64,000 nt of DNA from Cellulomonas shaoxiangyii (GCF_004798685.1 NZ_CP039291.1:124001-188000); one strand, 5' to 3'; shown: positions 7,706-16,988, counted from the stretch's first letter. Numbers and translations: made by a program. The notes: a model not told the origin generated them from the sequence alone.

Positions 7706-9076
7706 CTACGCCTTCCCGGCGCCGTCCGTGGGCACCGCCGCCGACCCCGCGGACGCCGTCCCGGGCGCCTCCCCGGCGGGGTCCACCCGGACGGCCAGCA
7801 GCGCGACGTCGTCGTCCGTGCCGCCGGGGATGAACGCCGCGAGGGCCGCGTCGAGCAGCTCGTCCGGCGCGTGCGCACCGAGGGCCGCCACGCGGTCCGG
7901 GAGGCCGGCGAGGGTCGCGCGGAGCGACTCGCCGCGGCGCTCGACCAGGCCGTCGGTGTAGAGCAGGAGCACGTCGCCGGGGTGCAGCACGTCCGTGTGC
8001 TGCGGCCGGGGCGCGCCCGTGCCGTAGCCGAGGAGCATGCCGGGGCGCCCCGCGAGCAGCCGTGCGCTGCCGTCGCCCCGCACCAGCACCGCCGGCGGGT
8101 GCCCGGCCGACGACCAGGTGAGCCGTCGGCTGCCGTCCGGCGCCGCCGCGTCGACCCGCGCGACCACCGCCGTGGCCGTCACGCCCAGCCCGAGACCGGT
8201 CGCGGTGGCGTCGGTCAGGTCGAGCGCGGCGCCCGGTGCGGCGTCGTGCGTGTACGTCACGGCCCGCAGGGTCCCGCGCAGCTGGCCCATCCGCGCCGCG
8301 GCGGCCGTGTCGTGCCCCGTCACGTCCCCCACGACGACGACCGTCGCACCGTCGGGCGCCGCGAACGCGTCGTACCAGTCGCCGCCGACGTTCGTCTCCG
8401 GCGCGGCGTGCCGGTACCGGACGGCGATCGTGAGGCCGGGCACGTCGGGCGGCGGGGTGAGCAGGGAGGCCTGCAGGTGGATCGCCGCCGCGCGCTCCCG
8501 CTCGAACGCGGCGGCGAACCGCCCGATCGTCGAGCTGACGGCCATCGCGTGCTCGATGACGCCGTGCTCGGGCGGGACGGCCGGGGGCGCGTCGGCCCCC
8601 GTGGCGAGCCGCCCCGCGACGACCACGTCCGTGACGTCCTCGGCGCGGTGGACGAGGTAGGCGACGCGGCCGCCGGCGTCGACGACGGGCACGTTCGTCG
8701 TGATCCACCAGCGCTCCGCCCACGCGCCGCTCCGCTCGGGCACGTCGTACCGGTGCGGCCCCACCATCTCGAGCCGCGCGGTGCGGACGACCCGCCGGAG
8801 CGACGCCACCACGACCGAGACAGCCTCCGCACCGTCCGGGCCGACGGGGAACGCGTCGACGAAGTGCCGCCCGAGCACGGCCTCGGCGGGCCGGCCCACC
8901 GACGTGAGGAACGACTCGTTCGCGTCCAGCACGACGAGGTCGGGCGAGAGCACGACCTTCGGCGCGGTGAGCACGGCGAACACGGCCCGGTAGTCGACGT
9001 GCGCCCCGCCCGCGGGGGCCTCGCCTGCCGCGGCGTCCTCCCCGCCCGCGGCGGACGGCGTGGCCCCTGGGCGCAT
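7706..9076 (-). CDS. PAS domain / SpoIIE-type PP2C serine phosphatase
   Basis: A soluble sensor phosphatase of 456 residues. A PAS-like domain occupies about residues 28-150 (LDANESFLTSVGRPAEAVLG), then a helical linker, then a SpoIIE/RsbU-like PP2C domain. The metal-binding pattern GGDWYDAF...VVVGDVTGHD, the AGHPP turn and the closing YTDGLVERR are all present. Such enzymes dephosphorylate anti-sigma-factor antagonists in stress partner-switching pathways, and some serve other targets. No anti-sigma partner is encoded nearby. GGGAGAG precedes ATG 9076. Confidence 0.85.
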   Translation of the reverse strand: MRPGATPSAAGGEDAAAGEAPAGGAHVDYRAVFAVLTAPKVVLSPDLVVLDANESFLTSVGRPAEAVLGRHFVDAFPVGPDGAEAVSVVVASLRRVVRTARLEMVGPHRYDVPERSGAWAERWWITTNVPVVDAGGRVAYLVHRAEDVTDVVVAGRLATGADAPPAVPPEHGVIEHAMAVSSTIGRFAAAFERERAAAIHLQASLLTPPPDVPGLTIAVRYRHAAPETNVGGDWYDAFAAPDGATVVVVGDVTGHDTAAAARMGQLRGTLRAVTYTHDAAPGAALDLTDATATGLGLGVTATAVVARVDAAAPDGSRRLTWSSAGHPPAVLVRGDGSARLLAGRPGMLLGYGTGAPRPQHTDVLHPGDVLLLYTDGLVERRGESLRATLAGLPDRVAALGAHAPDELLDAALAAFIPGGTDDDVALLAVRVDPAGEAPGTASAGSAAVPTDGAGKA

Positions 9077-9259
9077 GCGCTCTCCCGTCGGGCCGGCGAC
9101 GGACGTCGGCGACCGGGTAGGTCCGATGCCTCGGGCTTACCACCGATCAGGTGACCCCACACCCGGAGCCCGGCCCCGGCCGCCGGGCGCCCCCGGAGCC
9201 TGCGGACCGCCGCCCGCTCCGGAGGCGGGACGAGCGTCCAACCGGTAGGAACGTGCCCC

Positions 9260-10291
9260 ATGGTGCGCGTCGGACTCCACAACTCACACGAGCAGATCCA
9301 CCCCTCGGCGCTGCTGGCGGCGACCCAGCTGGCGGAGCAGCGCGGCTTCGACGCCGCGATGTGCTCCGACCACTGGGCCCCGTGGTCGGCGACACAGGGC
9401 CACTCGGGCTTCGCCTGGACGTGGCTCGGCGCGGCGATGGCGACGACCCGGCTCCCGTTCGGGGTGGTCAACGCGCCGGGTCAGCGGTACCACCCGGCGA
9501 TCATCGCCCAGGCGGCGGCGACGCTGTCCGCCATGTTCCCCGGGCGGTTCTGGGTCGCGCTCGGGTCCGGCGAGAACATGAACGAGCACATCACCGGGGA
9601 CGGCTGGCCGGCCAAGCACGTGCGCGACGCGCGCCTGGTGGAGTGCGTCGCGATCATCCGCGCGCTGCTCGACGGCGAGGAGGTCACGCACGACGGCCTC
9701 GTGAAGGTCGACCGCGCGCAGCTGTGGACGCTCCCGGACGTGAAGCCGCTGCTCATCGGCCCGGCCGTGTCGGCCGAGACGGCCGCCCGGCACGCCCGGT
9801 GGGCCGACGGCCTCGTCACCGTCAACCAGGCGCCCGAGACCCTGCGCGCCCTCGTCGACGCCTACCGCGACGCGGGCGGCCGCGGCGAGATCTCGCTGCA
9901 GGTGCACGTCTCCTACAACCCCGACGCCGACGAGGCGTTCCGCCTGGCGCGCGAGCAGTGGGCGGGCAACGCGGTCGGCCCGCCCGTCGCGTGGGACCTC
10001 GACACCCCCGAGGCGTTCGACGCGATCGCGCCCAAGGTGTCGGAGGACACGATCCGGCAGTCGGTCATCGTCGAGACGGACCCGGCGCGGCTCGCCGACC
10101 GGGTCGCCGCGCTCGCGGAGATCGGCTTCGACGCCGTCTACCTGCACCAGGTCGCCACCGACGCCGTCCCTTCCGACGAGAAGCACCCCGACGCGGCGCC
10201 GACGGTCACGCCCCCGGCGTCGTCGCTGGAGGCGTTCGTGGACGTCGCCGCCGAGCACCTGCTCCCCGTCCTGAAGCAGGTGCGCGCATGA
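9260..10291 (+). CDS. LLM-class flavin oxidoreductase, probable FMN-type
   Basis: A TIM-barrel flavoprotein of 343 residues in the luciferase-like monooxygenase family. Typical features are EQRGFDAAMCSDHW near residue 30, GRFWVALGSGENMNEH and PLLIGPAVSAETAARHA. It resembles the branch thought to use FMN instead of F420, which is often paired with GH13 enzymes. Its stop overlaps the start of the GH13 gene (ATGA, 10288-10291), so the two are co-translated. The substrate is unknown. Confidence 0.8.
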   Translation: MVRVGLHNSHEQIHPSALLAATQLAEQRGFDAAMCSDHWAPWSATQGHSGFAWTWLGAAMATTRLPFGVVNAPGQRYHPAIIAQAAATLSAMFPGRFWVALGSGENMNEHITGDGWPAKHVRDARLVECVAIIRALLDGEEVTHDGLVKVDRAQLWTLPDVKPLLIGPAVSAETAARHARWADGLVTVNQAPETLRALVDAYRDAGGRGEISLQVHVSYNPDADEAFRLAREQWAGNAVGPPVAWDLDTPEAFDAIAPKVSEDTIRQSVIVETDPARLADRVAALAEIGFDAVYLHQVATDAVPSDEKHPDAAPTVTPPASSLEAFVDVAAEHLLPVLKQVRA

Positions 10292-11982
10292 GGATCCGCG
10301 ACACCGGCGACCTGTGGTGGAAGAACGCGGTCGTCTACTGCCTCGACGTCGAGACCTACATGGACTGGAACGACGACGGCGTCGGCGACCTGGCGGGGCT
10401 GATCCAGCGCATCGACCACCTCGCCGAGCTGGGCGTGACGTGCCTGTGGCTCATGCCGTTCTACCCGACGGCCGACAGGGACGACGGCTACGACATCAGC
10501 GACTACTTCGGCGTCGACGAGCGCCTGGGCGACGCCGGCGACGTCGTCGAGCTGATCCGCACGGCGCGCGACCGCGGCATCCGCGTCATCGCCGACCTCG
10601 TCGTCAACCACACGTCCGACCGGCACCCGTGGTTCCGCTCGGCGCGGCGCTCGCCCGACAGCCCCTACCGCGACTTCTACGTCTGGCGCACCGACCCGCC
10701 GCCGGACACGAGCGCGGAGGTCGTCTTCCCCGACAAGGAGGACGGCATCTGGACGTGGGACGAGCAGGCCCAGGCCTGGTACCGCCACCGCTTCTACAAG
10801 CACCAGCCCGACCTCAACACCGCGAACCCGCAGGTCCGCGACGCGATCGCGAAGGTCGCGGGGTACTGGGCCCAGGTCGGCATGTCCGGGTTCCGGGTCG
10901 ACGCGGTGCCGTTCTTCCTCGCGGACGCGGCGAACGACCCGCACGACGAGGTCGAGCGGCCCCACCAGTTCCTCCAGCAGCTGCGCACGTTCCTCACCCG
11001 CCGCGTCGGCGACTCGATCCTCATGGGCGAGGTCAACCTGCCCTACGAGGAGCAGGTGCTGTTCTTCGGCGACCACGACGGGGACGGCGAGCACGAGGGC
11101 GAGGAGCTGAACCTCCAGTTCGACTTCGTCCTCATGCAGCAGATGTACCTCGCGCTGGCCCGCCAGGACGCGGGCGTGCTCGCGGCGGCGCTCGAGGCGC
11201 GCCCGCCCATCCCGCACGACGCGCAGTGGGCCACGTTCGTGCGCAACCACGACGAGCTGACGCTCGACAAGCTCTCGGACGACGAGCGCCAGGAGGTCTT
11301 CGACGCCTTCGGGCCGGACGAGGACATGCAGCTGTACGGGCGCGGCCTGCGTCGCCGCCTGCCCCCGATGCTCGACGGCGACCCGCGCCGCATCCGCATG
11401 GTGTACTCGCTGCTCTTCACGCTGCCCGGCACGCCCGTGCTGTTCTACGGCGAGGAGATCGGCATGGGCGAGAACCTCGCGGCCGAGGGCCGCCTCGCCG
11501 TCCGCACGCCGATGCAGTGGACGTCCGGCAAGAACGGCGGCTTCTCGGCCGCCGCGCCGTCGAAGCTGTCGGGGCCGGTCGTGGAGGGCGCGTTCGCGCC
11601 CAAGCACGTCAACGTGGCCTCCCAGCGCCGCGACCCGGACTCGCTGCTGTCGTTCGTGCAGCTGCTCGCGCGGCGGTACCGCGAGTGCCCCGAGCTCGGC
11701 TGGGCGGAGCGCGCGGAGATCGTCGAGCAGCCGCACGCGTCGGTGCTCGCGCACCGCTGCACGTGGCAGGAGGCCTCGATGGTCGCGGTGCACAACCTCG
11801 GGCCGCACGCGGTGACCGTGCCGCTGCAGCTCGACGACGCCGACGAGACGTGCCGGCTCGTCGACCTGCTCGTCGACGACGAGCACGCGCTCGACGCCGA
11901 CGGGCGGGCCGAGATCGAGCTCGACGGGTACGGGTACCGCTGGCTGCGCGTCGTGCGGCCGGACTCGCGCCGGCTGCTCTGA
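10288..11982 (+). CDS. GH13 alpha-amylase-family enzyme, trehalose-synthase-like
   Basis: A cytoplasmic GH13 enzyme of 564 residues without a signal peptide. The family regions are visible: DLVVNHTSD (region I), GFRVDAVPF with the nucleophile Asp, MGEVNLPYEEQ with the acid Glu, and FVRNHDELT with the third carboxylate. The opening WWKNAVVYCLDVETYMDWN and overall layout resemble trehalose synthases, which interconvert maltose and trehalose, but there is no maltokinase domain and other glucosyl transfer is possible. Its start lies in the LLM stop. A perfect hairpin follows at 12005-12037. Confidence 0.82.
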   Translation: MRIRDTGDLWWKNAVVYCLDVETYMDWNDDGVGDLAGLIQRIDHLAELGVTCLWLMPFYPTADRDDGYDISDYFGVDERLGDAGDVVELIRTARDRGIRVIADLVVNHTSDRHPWFRSARRSPDSPYRDFYVWRTDPPPDTSAEVVFPDKEDGIWTWDEQAQAWYRHRFYKHQPDLNTANPQVRDAIAKVAGYWAQVGMSGFRVDAVPFFLADAANDPHDEVERPHQFLQQLRTFLTRRVGDSILMGEVNLPYEEQVLFFGDHDGDGEHEGEELNLQFDFVLMQQMYLALARQDAGVLAAALEARPPIPHDAQWATFVRNHDELTLDKLSDDERQEVFDAFGPDEDMQLYGRGLRRRLPPMLDGDPRRIRMVYSLLFTLPGTPVLFYGEEIGMGENLAAEGRLAVRTPMQWTSGKNGGFSAAAPSKLSGPVVEGAFAPKHVNVASQRRDPDSLLSFVQLLARRYRECPELGWAERAEIVEQPHASVLAHRCTWQEASMVAVHNLGPHAVTVPLQLDDADETCRLVDLLVDDEHALDADGRAEIELDGYGYRWLRVVRPDSRRLL

Positions 11983-12004
11983 GCCCCGTCGTACCGACGA
12001 GGCG

Positions 12005-12037
12005 GTCGCGGGCCCGGCTCAGGGCCGGGCCCGCGAC
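12005..12037 (+). terminator. Strong hairpin terminator after the GH13 gene
   Basis: Perfect 14-base arms (12005-12018 and 12024-12037) flank a five-base loop, 22 bases after the GH13 stop. No T-tract follows; instead four more hairpins of a different sequence follow at once. Confidence 0.75.
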
Positions 12038-12047
12038 CCGGGGAGAA

Positions 12048-12172
12048 CCCGGCCCGTCGGGGAAGCGGGCCGGGAGGCCCGGCCCGCCGGGGGGAAACGG
12101 GCCGGGAGGCCCGACCCGCCGGGGGGGAAGCGGGCCGGGGAGGCCCGACCCGCTGGGGGGAAGCGGGCCGGG
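12048..12172. repeat. Four tandem hairpin repeats
   Basis: Four units begin at 12048, 12078, 12110 and 12144, 30-34 bases apart. Each has a CCCGGCCCG or CCCGACCCG arm, a G-rich loop ending in GGGGAA, and a CGGGCCGGG arm. Between units lies AGG or GAGG. All are non-coding as far as I can see, between the GH13 gene and the FKBP gene. Confidence 0.85.
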
Positions 12173-12223
12173 CGGCTCGGTCGGTGGCGGATGCCACCAC
12201 GTCCTGGACGCCCGTCCATTGAA

Positions 12224-12262
12224 GTCACGGATCCGTGACGGACATGGGACCGAGGTCCCATG
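12224..12262. promoter_or_regulatory. Two adjacent palindromes upstream of the FKBP lipoprotein gene
   Basis: GTCACGGATCCGTGAC (12224-12239) is a perfect 16-base palindrome. Four bases later CATGGGAC and GTCCCATG pair around a four-base loop (12243-12262). They sit 105-143 bases before the GTG at 12367 and could be operators or part of a leader. No regulator is identified. Confidence 0.4.
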
Positions 12263-12366
12263 AAGCGTTTCGGCGGTCGGAGCCTCAGGGGACGTCCAGG
12301 TTCGTCACGTAACGTGCCGGGGTCCGCCGCCTCACCGGGCGGGACCCGATGACGACGGAGGAACCC

Positions 12367-13341
12367 GTGCGCCGCACGACCACCGCTCGACCCGCCGCGC
12401 GCCGCGCCGCCGCGGCCGCCCTCGCCCTGACCCTGGGCGTCGGCCTGGCCGCCTGCTCCGGCGAGGCGAGCGACGACGCCACGACCGCAGCGCCCACCGA
12501 CACGGCCTCGGCGGCCCCGGCCCAGACCGCCAGCCCCGAGGACGTCGAGGCGCTCGAGGGCGTCACCGTCGAGGGCGACCTCGGCGCGAAGCCGACCATC
12601 GGCCTGCCGAGCACGCCGTTCGAGGTGTCCGCGCCCGTCGCGCGCCTCGTCGACGAGGGCACCGGCGATGAGATCGCCGAGGGCGACCTCATCGACATGA
12701 ACACCGTGTGGGTCAACGGCACCGACGGCGCCGAGGTCTCGACGACGTACGGCGCGACCCCGGAGAAGCTCCAGGTCAGCCCGGACATGCTCCCGCCGGC
12801 GCTCGTCGAGCTCCTGGTCGGCGGCAAGGTCGGGCTGCGGTTCGCGTTCGCCAGCCCGGCCGAGGGCGGCTCGACCGTCGCCGTGGCCGAGGTCATCGGC
12901 TCCGTGGCGCCGCGCGCCGAGGGCACCGAGGTCGCCGCCGTCGAGGGCCTGCCCACGGTGACGCGCGCCGAGGACGGCGAGCCGTCGATCGAGGCCGCGT
13001 CGGGCGAGGCGCCCGCCGAGCTCGTCGTGCAGCCGCTCATCCAGGGTGACGGGCCGGCCGTCGAGGCCGGTCAGACCGTCTACGTGAACTACAGCGGCTT
13101 CCTGTGGGACGGCACGCCGTTCGACTCCTCGTGGGGCCGCGGCCAGCTCTTCCCGGTGGCGAACATCGGTCAGGGCCAGGTCATCGCGGGCTGGAACGAG
13201 GGTCTCGTCGGCCAGAACGTCGGCAGCCAGGTGCTGCTCGTCGTGCCGCCGGAGAAGGGCTACGGCGAGGAGGGCTCGGGCGACACGATCCCGCCGAACT
13301 CCACCCTCGTGTTCGTCGTCGACATCGTCGGCGTCGGCTGA
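12367..13341 (+). CDS. FKBP-type peptidyl-prolyl isomerase lipoprotein
   Basis: An extracellular folding catalyst of 324 residues anchored by a lipobox (GLAAC, Cys30). After a Thr/Ala/Pro-rich tether comes a weak FKBP-like domain (about residues 55-190), then a clear FKBP domain at the C-terminus with VYVNYSGFLWDGTPFDSS, GQVIAGWNEGLVG and PPEKGYGEEG. The first domain has lost most active-site residues and may only bind or dimerise. GTG 12367 is chosen over ATG 12349 because GGAGG (12357-12361) is spaced correctly for it. A terminator follows at 13369-13406. Such lipoproteins assist secreted proteins. Confidence 0.88.
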   Translation: MRRTTTARPAARRAAAAALALTLGVGLAACSGEASDDATTAAPTDTASAAPAQTASPEDVEALEGVTVEGDLGAKPTIGLPSTPFEVSAPVARLVDEGTGDEIAEGDLIDMNTVWVNGTDGAEVSTTYGATPEKLQVSPDMLPPALVELLVGGKVGLRFAFASPAEGGSTVAVAEVIGSVAPRAEGTEVAAVEGLPTVTRAEDGEPSIEAASGEAPAELVVQPLIQGDGPAVEAGQTVYVNYSGFLWDGTPFDSSWGRGQLFPVANIGQGQVIAGWNEGLVGQNVGSQVLLVVPPEKGYGEEGSGDTIPPNSTLVFVVDIVGVG

Positions 13342-13368
13342 CGCAGCACCCGCAGCACCCGCACCAGC

Positions 13369-13406
13369 ACAGGACCGCCGGCCCCACCAGGGACCGGCGG
13401 TCCTGT
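13369..13406 (+). terminator. Hairpin terminator after the FKBP gene
   Basis: Arms 13369-13381 and 13394-13406 pair perfectly over 13 bases with a 12-base loop, 27 bases after the stop codon. Confidence 0.75.
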
Positions 13407-13466
13407 CGCGTCCGGCGCCGCCGTCCTACGCTGACCCGATCAGCTCCTCCGGCGTGGGAGGCACGC

Positions 13467-15524
13467 ATGGACCAGGCGACGACGCCCCGGATCCGCACCG
13501 TGGCGCTGGTCGGCGCCGCCGGTGCCGGCAAGACGACCCTCACAGAGGCCCTGCTGCACCGCGCCGGCGTGCTCGCGCGCCCGGGCCGCGTGGAGGACGG
13601 CACGACGGTGTGCGACCACGAGCCCGAGGAGGTCGCGCGCGGCGTCTCGCTCGCACTCGGCGTCGCGCCGTTCCGGTGGACGTACGACGACGGCGGCGCG
13701 TACGACGTGACGCTGCTGGACACGCCGGGGTCCCTCGACTTCGCCGGCTGCGTCGACGCGGCCCTCGCGGCGGCCGACCTCGCGCTCGTCGTGGTGAGCG
13801 CGGTCGACGGCGTGCAGGCGGGCACGGTGCGCGCGTGGCGGGCCGCAGCGGCGGCGGGCGTGCCGCGGATGGTCGTCGTCACCAAGGAGGACAAGGCGCG
13901 CGCCGACTACCGGCACGTCCTCGACGACCTGCGGGCGGCGTTCGGCGAGGGCGTCGTGCCGCTGGAGCTGCCGCTCGGCGAGGAGGCGGCGTTCGCCGGC
14001 GTCGCGGACGTGCTCAGCGAGGACGGCTACGCGTACGGCGAGGACGGGCGGCACCACCGCGAGCCGCTGCCGGCCGGCCTCGCCGACGAGGAGCACCGGC
14101 TGCACGACGAGGTGACCGAGGAGATCGTCGCGCACGACGACGACCAGCTCGAGCGCTACCTCGCGGGCGAGGTGCCGACGGTGCGCGAGCTCGAGCGGAC
14201 GCTCGCGCACGAGGTCCGCGACGGGCAGGCGTTCCCCGTGCTGGCCACGTCGGGGGTGACCGGGGTGGGCGTCGACCGGCTCGCCGACCTGCTGTGCGCC
14301 CTCGGCCCGGGGCCGGCCGACCGGCGCGTCACGGTGCTCGCCGACGCGACGGAGGTCGAGGTCGCCGTCGACCCGGACGGGCCGGCGCTCGCGCACGCGT
14401 TCCGCACCGTCGCGGACCCGTTCGTGGGTCAGGTGACCCTGCTGCGGGTGCTCTCGGGCACCCTGCGGCCGGGCGACCGGCTGGTCAACGCGGTGACGCG
14501 GACCGAGGAGCGGGTGCCGGGGCTGTTCCGGCTGCGCGGCAAGGAGCACCTGCCGGTCGACGCGGCCGTCGCGGGCGACGTCGTGGCGGTCGCGAAGCTC
14601 ACGGGCACGCCGACGGGGTCGCTGCTCGCGGCGAAGGGCAGCCCGGGCCTGCGCCTGACGGCACGGCCCCTGCCGGCGCGTCCGGCGGTGTACGGGCTGG
14701 TGCTCGAGCCGGTGACGCAGTCCGACGACGACCGGCTGTCGGCCGCGCTCGGGCGCCTGCTCGCCGAGGACCCGACGCTCGCGGTCGACCGCACGGGCGA
14801 CCGCACGGTGCTGCGCGGGCTCGGCGACACGCACCTGGCGGTCGCGCTCGAGCGGCTCGCGCGCGTGTTCGGCGTGCACGTGACGACCGCGCCGGTGCCG
14901 GTGGGGTACCGCGAGACGGCCGCCCGCACGGTCGAGGTCGAGGGCAAGGTGAAGAAGCAGTCGGGCGGGCACGGGCAGTTCGCGGTCGTGCGGCTGCGCG
15001 TCTCGCCGCTGCCCGCCGGGTCGGGCGTGGAGGTCGTCGACAAGGTCGTGGGCGGGGCGATCCCGCGCGGGTACCTGCCGGCGGTGGAGCGCGGCGTGCG
15101 TGAGGCGGCGGCCGCCGGCGGGCCGCACGGGTTCCCGGTGGTCGACGTGCGCGTCGAGGTGGTGGACGGCAAGGCCCACTCGGTGGACTCCTCGGACATG
15201 GCGTTCCGCACCGCGGCCTCGCTGGGGCTCAAGGAGGCGCTCGCCACCGCGGGCACGGTGGTGCTCGAGCCGGTCAGCCGCGTGCGCGTCACCGTGCCGT
15301 CGGCGGCCCAGGGCGACGTGATGAGCGACCTGTCGTCACGCCGGGGGCGCATCACCGACACGTCGGCGGTGGACGGCGGTGAGGTCGTCGTCGAGGCGAC
15401 CGTCCCGGAGGCGGAGCTCACCCGCTACGTCCTGGACCTGCGCTCGCTCACCGGCGGCCGCGCGGACCTCACGCTCGCCCCGGACCACTACGCGCCCTGC
15501 CCCGACCACCTCGTCACGCCGTGA
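13467..15524 (+). CDS. EF-G-like translational GTPase
   Basis: A ribosome-associated GTPase of 685 residues with the domain order of EF-G. G1 is GAAGAGKTT, G2 resembles RGVS, G3 is DTPGSLDF, and the later domains include EGKVKKQSGGHGQFAVV and the GGEVVVEATVPEAEL region. The G4 box reads TKEDKA instead of the NKxD of true EF-G, which fits the EF-G-like proteins found beside FusA in actinobacteria rather than the essential factor. No rpsL/rpsG/tuf genes are nearby, which agrees. GGGAGG precedes ATG 13467, and TACGCT at 13427-13432 could be its -10 box. The exact role, such as recycling or ribosome protection, is unknown. Confidence 0.85.
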   Translation: MDQATTPRIRTVALVGAAGAGKTTLTEALLHRAGVLARPGRVEDGTTVCDHEPEEVARGVSLALGVAPFRWTYDDGGAYDVTLLDTPGSLDFAGCVDAALAAADLALVVVSAVDGVQAGTVRAWRAAAAAGVPRMVVVTKEDKARADYRHVLDDLRAAFGEGVVPLELPLGEEAAFAGVADVLSEDGYAYGEDGRHHREPLPAGLADEEHRLHDEVTEEIVAHDDDQLERYLAGEVPTVRELERTLAHEVRDGQAFPVLATSGVTGVGVDRLADLLCALGPGPADRRVTVLADATEVEVAVDPDGPALAHAFRTVADPFVGQVTLLRVLSGTLRPGDRLVNAVTRTEERVPGLFRLRGKEHLPVDAAVAGDVVAVAKLTGTPTGSLLAAKGSPGLRLTARPLPARPAVYGLVLEPVTQSDDDRLSAALGRLLAEDPTLAVDRTGDRTVLRGLGDTHLAVALERLARVFGVHVTTAPVPVGYRETAARTVEVEGKVKKQSGGHGQFAVVRLRVSPLPAGSGVEVVDKVVGGAIPRGYLPAVERGVREAAAAGGPHGFPVVDVRVEVVDGKAHSVDSSDMAFRTAASLGLKEALATAGTVVLEPVSRVRVTVPSAAQGDVMSDLSSRRGRITDTSAVDGGEVVVEATVPEAELTRYVLDLRSLTGGRADLTLAPDHYAPCPDHLVTP

Positions 15525-15539
15525 GCGGTCCGCGCCCGG

Positions 15540-16238
15540 TCACTCGGGTACGGCGCTCGTCACGACGAGGTCGTCCTGCACCGCCCACGAGCCGCGGTAG
15601 CGCGTCGGTGCGCCGCCCCCGCGCGCGTGGACGGTCGCGAGCAGGGCGCCCGCGCCGAGCACCACCCGCACGTCCGCGAGCCTTATCGGTTCGCCGCCGT
15701 GGCCGCACCACGCCTTGTAGACGGCCTCCTTCGCGCTGAACAGCAGCACGGGCACGTGCGCCGCGGCCACGCCGACGGCCGTCTGACCGCGCTCGTCGGG
15801 GCGCACGACCGCGTCCCGCGTGGCGTCGGCGAGCGTGCGCAACCGCTCGGCGTCCAGCCCGACGGCGGCCAGGTCGACCGAGCGAGCGACCACCGCGGCA
15901 CGGTAGCCCCGGCAGTGCGTGAGGCTGCCGACCACCCCGGCGGGCCACACCGGTGCACCGCGCACGTCGCGCGGCACGGGCGCGACGGGCGCCCCGAGCG
16001 CGGCGAGCGCGACGCGCGCGCAGTGCCGGGCCGTCGTCACCTCCCGCGTGCGGCCGGGCACGGCGCCCAGGACGAGCGCACGCTCGACGCCCCGCAGCGC
16101 CCCCACCGGGCGGCCGCCGGTGTCGACGAGGTCGCCGGTGGCGTCCGCGCCGACCGCACCGGGCGGGAGCACGGCGCGCAGCAGACGGCCGCACAGCGGG
16201 GCGCCGGCGGCCGGGCGCGTCGGTGCGCCCGTCGTCAC
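15540..16238 (-). CDS. 4'-phosphopantetheinyl transferase (Sfp/EntD type)
   Basis: Transfers phosphopantetheine from CoA to the active serine of acyl carrier proteins; 232 residues. GSLTHCRGY, the metal-binding VGLDAE (Asp129, Glu131) and FSAKEAVYK (Glu171, Lys175) are the family motifs. GTG 16238 overlaps the stop of the START-like gene (GTGA). The two carrier proteins at 33105 and 21203 in the large operon are the obvious clients, which makes this gene part of the same system. It converges with the EF-G-like gene, leaving only 15 bases between stops. Confidence 0.88.
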   Translation of the reverse strand: MTTGAPTRPAAGAPLCGRLLRAVLPPGAVGADATGDLVDTGGRPVGALRGVERALVLGAVPGRTREVTTARHCARVALAALGAPVAPVPRDVRGAPVWPAGVVGSLTHCRGYRAAVVARSVDLAAVGLDAERLRTLADATRDAVVRPDERGQTAVGVAAAHVPVLLFSAKEAVYKAWCGHGGEPIRLADVRVVLGAGALLATVHARGGGAPTRYRGSWAVQDDLVVTSAVPE

Positions 16239-16777
16239 CCGTGCACGTCGCGCTCGGCGAGCGCCCCGAGCGTGCGCAGCTGCTTGCGCATCATCAGCAG
16301 GTCGCCCCGTGCCAGCGCGGCCCGGCGTGCGGCCGGGAGCGGGCCGGGCGGGTCCTGCACGCGCAGCGCCGCGACCAGTCGGGTGTCCCCGGGGCTGCAC
16401 GGCGACGGCTCCACCCGGTAGGTGACGGCGAGGTCGCCGAACACGGTGCGCGGTCGCCCCTGCCGCATGACGAGCGTCATCTCGACGTCCGGCACGAACG
16501 ACTCGAGGGTGAAGATCGTCATCACCCGCTGCCCGACCTCCAGCTCCTCGCACCACGGGAGGAGCCCGCGCGGGCTGCGCCGGCCGAGGTTGTCGACCCA
16601 GTCGTAGCTGTACGGCGCCGCGCGCAGGTGGCACAGGCGGCGGAACACCGCCGGCGCGGGCGCCCGCACGTCCACCGCGCGCAACCAGCGCCCGGGCGCG
16701 TGCGCCATCAGCTCGTCGGCGCGGTAGGTCGCGCTGCGCTCGTCGGGCGTCACGTTCCACTCGGTGGCAGCGGCCAC
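16235..16777 (-). CDS. SRPBCC/START-like small protein
   Basis: A 180-residue protein whose central part (about residues 30-140) reads like an SRPBCC ligand-binding fold, the group that includes polyketide cyclases/aromatases. Recognisable stretches are VDVRAPAPAVFRRLCHLRAA at the start of the fold and VEMTLVMRQG further on. No catalytic set is obvious. It may bind a lipid or polyketide intermediate. GTG 16777 is supported by GAGGAG. It is translationally coupled to the phosphopantetheinyl transferase and faces away from the regulator gene, an arrangement suggesting a shared control region. Confidence 0.65.
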   Translation of the reverse strand: MAAATEWNVTPDERSATYRADELMAHAPGRWLRAVDVRAPAPAVFRRLCHLRAAPYSYDWVDNLGRRSPRGLLPWCEELEVGQRVMTIFTLESFVPDVEMTLVMRQGRPRTVFGDLAVTYRVEPSPCSPGDTRLVAALRVQDPPGPLPAARRAALARGDLLMMRKQLRTLGALAERDVHG

Positions 16778-16988
16778 GGCATCTCCTCGGGCCGGCGGGG
16801 GAATCCGGGGCCACGGTACGACCGGATCGGTACGGTATGTCCGGCGTGTCAGCATGTTGACGGGTCCTTGCCGCTCGGTGCGCCCCCCGAGATCATCGAG
16901 CGCGGCGCGACGACCCGAGCCGTCCGGGGGGCACCTCCCGGGCGGTTCGCACGACGAGAGCCACAGCAGGACGCCCAGGGGGGACCAC

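Noticed and set aside
12048..12172. CRISPR array
   Set aside because: The unit is its own hairpin with almost no spacer and only four copies; no cas genes are near.
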